From: JADKCL01 sp031424495
GTDB taxonomy: Bacteria > Bacteroidota > Bacteroidia > J057 > JADKCL01
Assembly: GCA_031424495.1 (NCBI GenBank)
Contig: JANPHP010000437.1
Span: forward strand, 25,357-89,356
Reading direction: 5' to 3'
Length of the DNA: 64,000 nt
The position numbers and the translations under genes were made by a program. Below the pieces are notes generated by a model that saw only the letters and a program-made list of their open reading frames with translations, had not been told where the DNA came from and made no database searches. Positions 35,062 to 44,905 of the stretch are shown one piece after another (the first letter of the stretch is position 1; each line of letters starts with the position of its first letter).

Positions 35062-38000
35062 TTACAACCTGGTCACACGGAAAGTCTTCTGAATCTTGTT
35101 GCCCTTGACCAACAGCATGTATTGACCTTGAGAAACATCGCTCAGCTCGATGACTTGGTCACCATGCCCTGTCAGCTGCACTGGCATCGACTTGATCACC
35201 CGGCCGCGCAGGTCATAGACGATCACTTCATCGATTTGGTCACCTTCTTTCAAGTCGTGGAAGAGGTGGATGTTTTCACCCACGGCCACTGGATTGGGAC
35301 CGACATGCAATGTGCTGCCTTCCTCGAAGTTGACTTCCATCACCGATGAGTAGATCACCTCACCGTTCAGACTCAGCACTTTGATGCGGTAGAAATTCTG
35401 GCCGATCACTGGATGCTGATCATCGAGGGTGTAGTCTTGCGTGACCACGTTACCAGGATTGGCATCGACATTGCCGATGGTGCTGAAGTCCAACTCGGTA
35501 GGCAACCTGCGCTCGACCTCAAACGAGCCGATGTTTTCAGGCTCACTGATGCTCCAAGTGACGCGTGCCACCTCACCTACTTTTTCTGCAGCGTTGTTCA
35601 GGAACACGATCGGCAGGAAGGTAATGGTGCTGATGTCGCGGTAGTCGTCATCGAGGAGACCATTGCAATTGGGGGTCGGCGCGACGGTACCCAGTACAAA
35701 CGGATCATAGATATCTGCCAAGCCATTTCCATTCAGGTCGAAATAGTAGATGTTGCCAAAGGTGATGAACGGCATTCTGATGCCATGCACCGATCCGCCG
35801 CCACCCAAGGTATTGTCGAGCCAGTCAGGCACTTGGTCTCCGTCTGAATCTAGCACTGTGTAGCGGCCAGGTACGCCGTTTGCGACCTCATAGTTGAAAG
35901 CCATCTGGGCGATGTCGTCTGCAGCAAGTGCGTTGCAATTCACGTCAAAGCCTTCGGTCCAATCTGGGTAGGAGTCATCGTCTGAATCCAAGTCCACAAA
36001 GTCGGCAAGGCCGGTGCCTTCATGATTGTATGGATTCACACCGCTGTTGAGGCCAGCGCCATTGTTGGTGCCATTGATGGACTCGTAGGTGTCGATGATA
36101 CCGTTTGCGTTCAGGTCTGCACCTGCGGGGAATGTGAGGCCACCGTTGATACAGCCCGTGCAGACACCCTCGATGTAGTCTGGAATTCCATCGTTGTCGG
36201 CATCCAAATCCAAATAATTGGGGCGCAAGTCGGCATCGAAATCGACGTTCAGGAAGCCAGAGGCAGCATCGTGCCAGCCGTCGCCGTTGGCGTCGGTGAT
36301 ACCTGCATTGCCGACCTGACCGTCGAGCGTACCGCCACCGCCAAGGTCATTGACTGTGGAGCCGTTGCCAGCCTCTACGACGTCGGTAAGACCGTCGTTG
36401 TCAGCATCCAAATCCAAGAAATTAGGCAATGGATCGAGGTCAAAGTTGATGTCATTGGTGACGGCATTGAAGTTGTTGTTCACCACGACATCGGCGACTG
36501 CACCTGCAGTGAATCCGCCTGCGCCTGTGTTGTTGATGCCGTCTGCTGCATCTCTGAGACCGTCTGCGTCGACATCGGCGACGTTGTCGATCATGCCGTC
36601 GTTGTTGGCGTCGAGGGCTGCATTGGAGGACTCGGTGACATCGGATATTCCGTCGTTGTCAGCATCCAGATCCAAGAAGTTGGGCAAGCCATCGAGGTCT
36701 GCATTGATGTCGTTTGCGGCGTTGTTGAAGTTGTCGTTGTCGATCACGTCACCAGCACCACCAGCTGTAAAGCCACCTGCACCCGTGTTGTTGATACCGT
36801 CTGCTGCGTCGATGAGACCGTCTGCGTCCACGTCGGTGGCACTGTCGATCATGCCATCGTTGTTGGCGTCGAGTGTGCCGTTGAGTGTCTCGCCGATGTC
36901 GGCGATGCCATCGTCGTCGGCATCCAAGTCCAAGAAGTTGGGCAAGCCGTCGGTATCAAAGTTGAGATCGTTGGAGGGGTTGTTCAGGTTATCGTTGTCG
37001 ATGACGTTTCCTGCACCGCCTGCGACAAATCCGCCGGCACCGTTGTTGTTCACGCCATCGGCGACATCAATAAGACCATCGCTGTCTACGTCGGTCGCAC
37101 TGTCGATCATGCCGTCGTTGTTCACGTCAAAGTTGCCGTTGATCGACTCCACGATGTCTGCGATGCCGTCGTTGTCGGCATCCAGGTCCAAGAAGTTGGG
37201 CAGCGCGTCGTTGTCGGCATTGATATCGTTGGCAGCATTGTTGAAGTTGTCGTTGTCGATCACGTTGCCAGCGGTGCCTGCTGTAAAGCCGCCCGCGCCG
37301 GTATTGTTCACGCCGTCGACCACGTCGGCGAGGCCGTCGCCGTCTACATCGGTCGCGCTGTCGATCGTGCCATTGTTGTCGACATCAAAGTTGCCATTCA
37401 ATACTTCCACGATGTCTGCGATGCCGTCGTTGTCGGCATCGAGGTCGAGGAAGTTGGGCAAGCCGTCATTGTCGGCGTTGATGTCGTTGGTGGCATTGTT
37501 GAAGTTGTCGTTGTCGACGACGTCGCCTGCTGCGCCAGCGGTGAAGCCACCCGCGCCGTTGTTGTTCACGCCGTCGACCACGTCGATCAAGCCATCGCTG
37601 TCCACGTCGGTCGCACTGTCGATGATCCCGTCATTGTTCACGTCCAATGCGCCGTTCATCGATTCGGTGAGATCGGCAATGCCGTCGCCATCTGCATCGA
37701 TGTCGAGGTAGTTGGCGAGTGCGTCGTTGTCGAGATTGACATCGTTTGCGGGGTTGTTGAGGTTATCGTTGTCGATCACGTCGCCAGCGCCGCCAGCCAC
37801 AAAGCCGCCTGCACCGTTGTTGTTCACGCCATCGACCACGTCGGCAAGGCCGTCGCCGTCTACATCGGTAGCGCTGTCAATCACGCCGTCGTTGTTCACG
37901 TCAAAGTTGCCATTCAACGTTTCCACGAGGTCGGCGATGCCATCGTTGTCGGCATCGAGGTCCAGGAAGTTGGGCAAGCCGTCGTTGTCGGCATTGATGT

Positions 38001-41000
38001 CGTTGGCAGGGTTGTTGAGGTTGTCGTTGTCGATCACGTCGCCAGCTGCACCGGCTGTGAAGCCACCTGCACCGTTGTTGTTCACGCCGTCGACCACGTC
38101 GAGCAAGCCGTCACCATCTGCATCAGTCGCGCCGTCGATGATGCCGTCGTTGTTCACGTCGAGGTTGCCATTTGCACTCTCCGTCAAGTCGGCAATACCA
38201 TCCCCATCTGCATCAATGTCGAGATAGTTGGGGAATGCATCGTTGTCGAGGTTGATGTCGTTGGCGGGGTTGTTGAGGTTGTCGTTGTCGATCACGTCGC
38301 CAGCTGCGCCGGCTGTGAAGCCGCCTGCACCACTGTTGTTCACGCCGTCGACCACGTCGGCGAGGCCGTCGCCGTCTACGTCGGTCGCGCTGTCGATCGT
38401 GCCATCGTTATTTACATCAAAGTTGCCATTGCCAGACTCCACGAGGTCGGCGATGCCATCGTTGTCGGCATCGAGATCCAGGAAGTTGGGGAAGCCGTCG
38501 TTGTCGGCATTGATGTCATTTGCGGTATTGTTGAGGTTGTCGTTGTCGATCACATCGCCAGCTCCACCTGCTACAAATCCGCCTGCACCGCTGTTGTTCA
38601 CACCATCAACGGCGTCGCTGAGACCATCGCCGTCGACATCGGTCGCGCTGTCGATGATGCCGTCGTTGTTCACGTCGAGGTTGCCATTGCCGCTCTCGGT
38701 GAGATCAGCGATACCATCACCATCTGCATCGATGTCGAGGTAGTTGGGGAATGCATCATTGTCGAGGTTGATGTCGTTGGCGGTATTGTTGGCGTTGTCG
38801 TTGTCGATCACGTCACCTGCGCCGCCGGCTGTGAAGCCGCCCGCACCCGTGTTGTTCACGCCGTCGACTACGTCTGCGAGGCCGTCTGCATCCACGTCGG
38901 TCGCGCTGTCGATCATGCCGTCGTTGTTCACGTCAAAGTTGCCGTTGCCCGTCTCGAGCAGGTCGACGAGGCCGTCGTTGTCTGAGTCGAGGTCGAGGTA
39001 GTTGGGCAAGCCGTCGTTGTCGGCATTGATGTCATTGGCGGCATTGTTGGCGTTGTCATTGTCGATGACGTCGCCAGCAGCGCCAGCGGTAAAGCCGCCC
39101 GCGCCATTGTTGTTCACCCCGTCAGTCACGTCGACCAAACCGTCGCTGTCTGCGTCGGTCACACTGTCGATCATGCCATCGTTGTTCACGTCAAAGTTGC
39201 CATTGCCCGTCTCGGTGATGTCTGCGATGCCGTCGTTGTCGGCATCGAGATCCAAGTAATTGGGCAGGGCATCGTTGTCGAGATTCAAGTCGTTGGCGGG
39301 GTTGTTGAGGTTGTCGTTGTCGATCACATCCCCCGCGCCGCCAGCCACAAAGCCGCCTGCACCATTGTTGTTCACGCCGTCGACCACGTCGGCGAGGCCG
39401 TCGCTGTCCACGTCGGTCGCGCTGTCGATCACGCCATCGTTGTTCACGTCAAAGTTGCCATTGCCCGTCTCCACGATGTCTGCGATGCCGTCGTTGTCCG
39501 CATCGAGGTCCAGGAAGTTGGGGAAGCCGTCGTTGTCGCCATTGATGTCATTGGCGGGGTTGTTGAGGTTGTCGTTGTCGATCACGTCCCCAGCGCCACC
39601 AGCTACAAATCCGCCGGCACCGTTGTTGTTCACGCCGTCGGTGACATCGGCCAAGCCGTCGCCATCCACGTCGGTCGCGCTGTCGATGCGGCCATCATTG
39701 TTCACATCCAGCGCACCGTTGCCACTCTCTGTAATATCGGCAATGCCATCGCCATCTGCATCCAAGTCCAAGTAGTTGGGGAATGCATCGTTGTCGAGGT
39801 TGATATCATTGCCGGTATTGTTCATATTGTCGTTGTCGATCACGTCACCCGCGCCGCCAGCGACAAATCCACCTGCACCGTTATTGTTCACACCATCGAC
39901 GACGTCGGCAAGGCCGTCGCCATCTACGTCGGTGGCGCTATCGATCATGCCATCGTTGTTGGTGTCAAAGTTGCCATTGCCCGTCTCCAACAGGTCCACC
40001 AAGCCGTCATTGTCTGAGTCAATGTCGAGGTAGTTAGGGCGACCATCGTTGTCGAGGTCGATGTCGTTGGCGGCATTGTTCATGTTGTCGTTGTCGATCA
40101 CGTCACCCGCGCCGCCGGCGACAAAGCCACCTGCACCGCTGTTGTTCACGCCGTCGACTACGTCGGCCAGACCGTCGCCGTCCACGTCGGTCGCGCTGTC
40201 GATCACGCCGTCGTTGTTCACGTCAAAGTTGCCATTGCCAGTCTCGACGAGGTCTGCAATACCGTCATTGTCGCTGTCCACATCCAAGAAGTTGGGGATG
40301 CCGTCGTTGTCGGCGTTGATGTCGTTTGCAGCGTTGTTGATGTTGTCGTTGTCGATCACGTCGCCAGCTCCACCGGCGACAAATCCGCCCGCGCCATTGT
40401 TGTTCACGCCATCGGTGACGTCGGTCAAGCCGTCGTTGTCGACATCGGTTGCGCTGTCGACACGGCCATCGTTGTTCACGTCGAGTGCGCCGTTGCCGCT
40501 CTCGGTGATGTCGGCAATGCCGTCGCCATCGGCGTCGAGGTCGAGATAATTGGGCAAGCCATCGTTGTCGGCATCGATGTCGTTGCTGGTATTGTTGGGG
40601 TTGTCATTGTCGATGACGTTGCCGCCGCTGCCAGTGACGAAGCCGCCAGCACCGTTGTTGTTGAATCCATCGACGACATCGATCAAACCATCGCCATCCA
40701 CGTCGGCACCAGTGTCGATGCGGCCGTCATTGTTCACGTCAAAGTTACCGTTGCCGGTCTCGGTGATGTCTGGAATGCCATCGCCGTCGGCATCAAGGTC
40801 TGCCCAGTTGGGGAGGCCGTCGTTGTCAAAGTCGACATCGTTGCTGCCATTGTTGATATTGTTCAGGTCGATGACATCGCCTGCTCCGCCAGGGACAAAA
40901 CCACCCACGCCTGAGTTGTTCGTGCCGTCGGCGACATCCATCAAGCCATCACCGTCGAGGTCCACAGCACTATCGATTTCGCCATCGTTGTTTACGTCAA

Positions 41001-43254
41001 AAACTCCATTTCCTGACTCTGTGATGTCGGGGATGCCGTCATTGTCGGTATCGAGATCCAAATAATCTGGATGCCCATCTCCGTCTAGATCGACTGGCAC
41101 GAGCAAGCCACCGCCGTCATAAGCATCGTCGCGGCCGTTTTTGTCGAGATCGAGGCCACTTGGTGGGACATAAGGGCCACCACCGGTTTGGAATTCGTAG
41201 TTGTCTGGAATGCCGTCGTTGTCGCTGTCCAGATCGTAAGCATCGCGGATGCCATCGCCGTCGGTATCGGGATTGGGGAGAATGCTGATACCGCTTCCTG
41301 GAGTTGTTTCAGCATTGTCTGGCATGCCGTTGGTGCCAACAGGGCCTGTAAATGTACCGGTGTTGTTGTCAAATCCAGCTGGAGTGGTGCCGCCATTGGC
41401 TTCGATCGCATCTGCTACGCCATCGTTGTCGCTATCGATATCATAAGCGTCGATGATACCGTCCATATCGGTGTCGAAATTGTCATTCACCCCATCAAAG
41501 TCCAAGTCTACATAGCCTGGGAAGGTTGGATCCAAGAAATTTGGAATGCCATCTGAGTCAGCGTCGCCATTGGGGTCGATGCCGTTCGACTCATTGATGT
41601 CTGGAATACCATCATTGTCATCGTCAATGTCGATGTTGTCGAGAACGCCGTCATTGTCAATGTCGCAATCTGGCAGCGTGCGTGTCACAGGTGTGGAGGC
41701 TACCTCATTGGCCCAAAACCAAGTATTGATGGTGCGTGCATTGCCAAAGTCGTCGCAGGATTGGTTGCCGCCTGTAGTGGCAGAGCCCAAGCCCAAAATC
41801 GGTGCGGGAAGTACGAATGTCGCGCCGCCATCCCAAGCGTGCGCGGGGCCGAGGCGACCCAGCAGCGAGCTCGTCTCAGCGACACCTGCACCTGTAATGT
41901 TGTTGGCTGCGCCTTGTGCAGCTGTTGGTGCGGCAGGGCAGGTACTGAAGTTGGCAAGTGTATTGTCTGCCCAATACAACTTGCGAGCGCCAGGCACAGG
42001 TGAGATACCTGTGACGGAAAAGCCATTTTGGTTGTACTCGGCGTCATAGATGGGCACGTTGGTGCGGCCCCTAAAAATGGTCACTGTGATGTCGACTGGC
42101 AAGCCGCCGCCTACGGGTACGCCAAGGCCATTGAGGCCGTTCCAGCTCACGACATGGTGGCCTGCAGCCAATCCATATTGCTCGATGAGCACGTCTGCCG
42201 AGCTGGCTTGGAACCCTGCAGTTCCGTTGAGATCCAACAAAATCGCTACATCGCCAGGCTTGTCGATGTAAAAGGGTATGAAATAGTTCCCCGGGCAACC
42301 GAAGACGTTGTTGGTGATGGCCGGTGCCGCCGCTGCAGTGGATCGAATGAACGCCAAGGGGTCTGGGTCGGTGAGAAAGACCTTGAATCCAGCGAGAAAA
42401 GCCGGAGATGCAGTACCTGTATAGGTTGATACGCGGTCGACGACAAAGTTGCCCGAGTTTACCACGCCATAGTAGTTCATGGCAAGCACAAAGGAAAGAG
42501 GCCTGAAACCCAAGCCAAAATTCACGCGCACGACCGAGCTATCTTGGGTGAGGGCGTAGTAGGCGCCTTCAAACGAGTTGATCAAACCCGGGGTAAAGTT
42601 CACGTTGGTTGGGTCGTAGCAGATGAAGGACCATTTTTGGCAATGGACCCTGCCTGGGTGCAATGTAAAGTTGGATTCGGAAATGGTGAAGTCAAAGAAA
42701 ATCAAAAATGCCTCGCCATTGTTGCCGGGCACCATCGTGACACCTCCGTCGTTGCTGCGGTAGATTTCGATGTAGTGGTCGCCATTCATGGTCGGGTTGA
42801 AGGTGAGCGGGGAATATCCCGTAGGATTGAGGCCGCCAACATTGGGCCCGGCGATGGCCTGTGCATGGTTGGGGATGAAACCGACGCCAGCAGTCGGCAC
42901 AAGTGTCGGCGCCACGACAACTGCGCCTGTTGGGTCTAGAATTCTGTAAAAAAGATTGGCGGGCACCCCGTTTCCGGGTAGGCGCATCCTCGGATTGAAT
43001 CCAAAATACAAGTCCTCAGTGGCGTTGTTTTGGATATTAAAAAAGATCCGGTTTTCTGAGGCTGCATTCAGCAACGGCCCCGAGTTGGTCGGTGTCGAGA
43101 TGAGCAGCGCCGTTCCGTTTGCTGCATTGGGCATGGCTTGGGCGGTGCCCTCTGCCATGAGCGTTGCTGGATTGCCCAGCAAGCCGCCCAATGTCATGAT
43201 ACCTGCGATCAATACACTGAACAAGAACCTAGAAGCCTGAGTAAATACGCGCAT
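35062..43254 (-). CDS. Giant secreted Asp-rich TSP3-repeat protein with T9SS sorting domain
   Basis: 2730 residues from ATG 43254, chosen because it precedes the signal peptide (RFLFSVLIAGIMTLGG); 37 more in-frame residues upstream lack signal features. The N-terminal part (~30-520) has beta-rich, extracellular-like sequence. Short thrombospondin type-3-like calcium repeats (DNDGIPDxxE, DxDGDG) follow, and then a block of 18 tandem ~86-residue copies of one unit (nt 36422-41065). Each carries clusters of DxDxDG calcium-type loops and a conserved GGF-A-GGAGDVIDNDN segment. Residues ~2280-2640 end the array with further TSP3-like loops. The final ~85 residues (VGPNPVAVGENIHLF to TFRVTRL) are a sorting domain. 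Likely a calcium-stabilised surface filament or adhesin. Confidence 0.9.
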   Translation of the reverse strand: MRVFTQASRFLFSVLIAGIMTLGGLLGNPATLMAEGTAQAMPNAANGTALLISTPTNSGPLLNAASENRIFFNIQNNATEDLYFGFNPRMRLPGNGVPANLFYRILDPTGAVVVAPTLVPTAGVGFIPNHAQAIAGPNVGGLNPTGYSPLTFNPTMNGDHYIEIYRSNDGGVTMVPGNNGEAFLIFFDFTISESNFTLHPGRVHCQKWSFICYDPTNVNFTPGLINSFEGAYYALTQDSSVVRVNFGLGFRPLSFVLAMNYYGVVNSGNFVVDRVSTYTGTASPAFLAGFKVFLTDPDPLAFIRSTAAAAPAITNNVFGCPGNYFIPFYIDKPGDVAILLDLNGTAGFQASSADVLIEQYGLAAGHHVVSWNGLNGLGVPVGGGLPVDITVTIFRGRTNVPIYDAEYNQNGFSVTGISPVPGARKLYWADNTLANFSTCPAAPTAAQGAANNITGAGVAETSSLLGRLGPAHAWDGGATFVLPAPILGLGSATTGGNQSCDDFGNARTINTWFWANEVASTPVTRTLPDCDIDNDGVLDNIDIDDDNDGIPDINESNGIDPNGDADSDGIPNFLDPTFPGYVDLDFDGVNDNFDTDMDGIIDAYDIDSDNDGVADAIEANGGTTPAGFDNNTGTFTGPVGTNGMPDNAETTPGSGISILPNPDTDGDGIRDAYDLDSDNDGIPDNYEFQTGGGPYVPPSGLDLDKNGRDDAYDGGGLLVPVDLDGDGHPDYLDLDTDNDGIPDITESGNGVFDVNNDGEIDSAVDLDGDGLMDVADGTNNSGVGGFVPGGAGDVIDLNNINNGSNDVDFDNDGLPNWADLDADGDGIPDITETGNGNFDVNNDGRIDTGADVDGDGLIDVVDGFNNNGAGGFVTGSGGNVIDNDNPNNTSNDIDADNDGLPNYLDLDADGDGIADITESGNGALDVNNDGRVDSATDVDNDGLTDVTDGVNNNGAGGFVAGGAGDVIDNDNINNAANDINADNDGIPNFLDVDSDNDGIADLVETGNGNFDVNNDGVIDSATDVDGDGLADVVDGVNNSGAGGFVAGGAGDVIDNDNMNNAANDIDLDNDGRPNYLDIDSDNDGLVDLLETGNGNFDTNNDGMIDSATDVDGDGLADVVDGVNNNGAGGFVAGGAGDVIDNDNMNNTGNDINLDNDAFPNYLDLDADGDGIADITESGNGALDVNNDGRIDSATDVDGDGLADVTDGVNNNGAGGFVAGGAGDVIDNDNLNNPANDINGDNDGFPNFLDLDADNDGIADIVETGNGNFDVNNDGVIDSATDVDSDGLADVVDGVNNNGAGGFVAGGAGDVIDNDNLNNPANDLNLDNDALPNYLDLDADNDGIADITETGNGNFDVNNDGMIDSVTDADSDGLVDVTDGVNNNGAGGFTAGAAGDVIDNDNANNAANDINADNDGLPNYLDLDSDNDGLVDLLETGNGNFDVNNDGMIDSATDVDADGLADVVDGVNNTGAGGFTAGGAGDVIDNDNANNTANDINLDNDAFPNYLDIDADGDGIADLTESGNGNLDVNNDGIIDSATDVDGDGLSDAVDGVNNSGAGGFVAGGAGDVIDNDNLNNTANDINADNDGFPNFLDLDADNDGIADLVESGNGNFDVNNDGTIDSATDVDGDGLADVVDGVNNSGAGGFTAGAAGDVIDNDNLNNPANDINLDNDAFPNYLDIDADGDGIADLTESANGNLDVNNDGIIDGATDADGDGLLDVVDGVNNNGAGGFTAGAAGDVIDNDNLNNPANDINADNDGLPNFLDLDADNDGIADLVETLNGNFDVNNDGVIDSATDVDGDGLADVVDGVNNNGAGGFVAGGAGDVIDNDNLNNPANDVNLDNDALANYLDIDADGDGIADLTESMNGALDVNNDGIIDSATDVDSDGLIDVVDGVNNNGAGGFTAGAAGDVVDNDNFNNATNDINADNDGLPNFLDLDADNDGIADIVEVLNGNFDVDNNGTIDSATDVDGDGLADVVDGVNNTGAGGFTAGTAGNVIDNDNFNNAANDINADNDALPNFLDLDADNDGIADIVESINGNFDVNNDGMIDSATDVDSDGLIDVADGVNNNGAGGFVAGGAGNVIDNDNLNNPSNDLNFDTDGLPNFLDLDADDDGIADIGETLNGTLDANNDGMIDSATDVDADGLIDAADGINNTGAGGFTAGGAGDVIDNDNFNNAANDINADLDGLPNFLDLDADNDGISDVTESSNAALDANNDGMIDNVADVDADGLRDAADGINNTGAGGFTAGAVADVVVNNNFNAVTNDINFDLDPLPNFLDLDADNDGLTDVVEAGNGSTVNDLGGGGTLDGQVGNAGITDANGDGWHDAASGFLNVDFDADLRPNYLDLDADNDGIPDYIEGVCTGCINGGLTFPAGADLNANGIIDTYESINGTNNGAGLNSGVNPYNHEGTGLADFVDLDSDDDSYPDWTEGFDVNCNALAADDIAQMAFNYEVANGVPGRYTVLDSDGDQVPDWLDNTLGGGGSVHGIRMPFITFGNIYYFDLNGNGLADIYDPFVLGTVAPTPNCNGLLDDDYRDISTITFLPIVFLNNAAEKVGEVARVTWSISEPENIGSFEVERRLPTELDFSTIGNVDANPGNVVTQDYTLDDQHPVIGQNFYRIKVLSLNGEVIYSSVMEVNFEEGSTLHVGPNPVAVGENIHLFHDLKEGDQIDEVIVYDLRGRVIKSMPVQLTGHGDQVIELSDVSQGQYMLLVKGNKIQKTFRVTRL
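36422..41065 (-). repeat. Tandem array of 18 x 258-bp (86-residue) coding repeats
   Basis: Eighteen units of exactly 258 bp fill this interval. Consensus per unit: DxDxDGIADxxE, NGNxDVNNDG.IDSATDVDGDGL, DVVDGVNNNGAGGF and GGAGDVIDNDN. Units with a LTES/ITES head alternate for parts of the array with LVET/IVET heads, giving a 516-bp higher-order period. The unit boundary used here is arbitrary within one period. Confidence 0.9.
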
Positions 43255-43909
43255 GATTTCCTTTGAAATTACTATTACCCCAAACAATGCTCTTGAACAC
43301 AACTTGACAAATGTGACCGGTTGTGAACCAAGCACATTTTGAGTCTCGCTGTCTCTGAGCAACAAAATTTCCTAAAACGACGCTGCTAGTACTCTAAAAC
43401 GCACTGCCGCGCTGTAGAGAACCGCTAATGTACCCTGCGCTATCAACGCAGGTACACTCTTGCCGTAAATATAACATCAGTTTTCTTCATGGCAAAAGGA
43501 GGCGAAGTCAGATGTTCCGAAATGTGATGAATCTGATCCGAAACTCGATGAATGAAAGCGTTTGAAGGTCGAAGGCTTGCTTGTGGCGGGCTTGGATGCC
43601 TGAAGTCGATGATTGATGTGTGATCTACGACATTTCGAAATTATGTTTGGGGAATTTTATCCAGCAAAAATTCACTTCAGTCTTGTCGCTCGCTACTGAT
43701 CAACCACAGACAGCAAATTTATCTTCATTTTTGCCATTTTTCTTACATTTAATATTTGGTGGTGTTTTTATCCATCCTTGCCGATTGGTCAATTGCTGGA
43801 AAATGAACCATGCCATCTCATCCTTCAATACTGCACGCCAAGCGATCGGTATCCACGATGAATACAGGATTTACTACACTTATCCCGCAGCATTCTCAAC
43901 TAAGGGTTC
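43255..43909. other. Intergenic region upstream of the giant gene
   Basis: No supported gene. A hairpin lies at 43430-43455 (GTACC-C-TGCG pairing with CGCAGGTAC). AT-rich sequence toward 43700 may carry promoter functions for the minus-strand giant gene, but no clean -7/-33 pair was found. Confidence 0.5.
43430..43455. repeat. Inverted repeat upstream of the giant gene
   Basis: GTACCCTGCG pairs with CGCAGGTAC with one bulged C around a 7-base loop. Role unknown. Confidence 0.4.
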
Positions 43910-44902
43910 CTATGGTTGTCTCTGGGCATCAATCCATTGAGATATGTGTGCCCCAAAGGCATTGGCGGCCGTTTCATCGAGATGGCTGTAATCCTTGAAG
44001 TCGCAAGCGTCTTGCAATCCAAGTGGATAATAGGGCACCCCGACAGGCAATTGCTGCTGAAGCCAAGTCTCGAAGTCCTGGTAATAGCGCTTGCTCGGCT
44101 GCCGCACGGCCTGGTTGAGCGGCATGTTGATCCATACTAGATGGATCTTGCGGCGCGCGATCTCCTTGAGCATGGCATCAAAGAAGTAGACATTGACAAT
44201 ATTTGGGGAAAAGCCTCCCAGCCTTTGCTCCACATAATATTCCTGCACGGAGGTATCGCCTGGGCAGATATCGCTCTCAAAAAGATAGCTCATTTTGTTG
44301 TCCACCATACGTGCCCGCATGGCTGGGAAATCCTTGATGTACCAGCGGTAGTTGTCGATATTGTGCAAGGCTGGCAAATATCGGACCTGACGCTGAACCC
44401 AAGGCAGCGGGAAGTTTTTGTCCAAGTCATCCAACCAAGGCCAATTGTGCCACTGATAGATCCCGTCTCCCGCTTGCAAGCTCCTCGTCAGTACATCATC
44501 CAAATAGGCCCGGTCGATGAATCCAAAGTAAACGGAGCGGTTGTGAAAACAGTCCTGCCCATGAAAATGCAGGGGTGAATAGGACAAATACAAAGTATCG
44601 ATCGGCACATCTTTGAGCTGTTGCAGCACATAATATCCCTCGACTGGGCTCGTGCCGCCCAAACCCAAATTGATGGCGCGCAAGTGCTTGCTCGCCAAGC
44701 CCATCTCTGGCCGCGAGTCACCGATCACGAGGTTCACTGGACTGCGCGAACTTTTCAATTCGGCAATCTTCCCAAACACCATTTCCCAGCGCACGTACTC
44801 TGGTCCCAAATAATAGTGCTTGGGCAGCAACTGTGTGAAGATCACCCAGATGACTGCGAGGATCGCCAAGCGTAGCCCTATTTTTTGGAGAAACTGCCTC
44901 AT
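43910..44902 (-). CDS. SGNH/DltD-like envelope protein downstream of MBOAT
   Basis: 330 residues. One N-terminal membrane helix (about 10-27), then an extracytoplasmic domain. VIGDSRPEMG (D62, S63) fits block I of SGNH hydrolases (GDS), and YSHLDETAA (near 305-312) fits the distal D-x-x-H block. The layout and its place 3 bp after an MBOAT gene recall DltD and AlgJ/AlgX, which complete O-acyl transfer to surface polymers. Low similarity to any one named family, so it is described as a probable acyl-transfer partner. Confidence 0.72.
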   Translation of the reverse strand: MRQFLQKIGLRLAILAVIWVIFTQLLPKHYYLGPEYVRWEMVFGKIAELKSSRSPVNLVIGDSRPEMGLASKHLRAINLGLGGTSPVEGYYVLQQLKDVPIDTLYLSYSPLHFHGQDCFHNRSVYFGFIDRAYLDDVLTRSLQAGDGIYQWHNWPWLDDLDKNFPLPWVQRQVRYLPALHNIDNYRWYIKDFPAMRARMVDNKMSYLFESDICPGDTSVQEYYVEQRLGGFSPNIVNVYFFDAMLKEIARRKIHLVWINMPLNQAVRQPSKRYYQDFETWLQQQLPVGVPYYPLGLQDACDFKDYSHLDETAANAFGAHISQWIDAQRQP

Positions 44903-44905
44903 GCC

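Noticed and set aside
36022..38985. 987-codon plus-strand frame opposite the TSP3 array
   Set aside because: The composition is a mirror of the Asp-rich repeat and its codon bias. No start signal or family feature; the minus strand has signal peptide, domain order and sorting domain.
36422..41065. Array considered as CRISPR or satellite DNA
   Set aside because: Unit length (258 bp) is a multiple of three and encodes a regular protein repeat; no short repeat/spacer structure.
43620..43940. Short plus-strand frames upstream of the giant gene
   Set aside because: No signal peptide, motif or codon bias similar to neighbouring genes.
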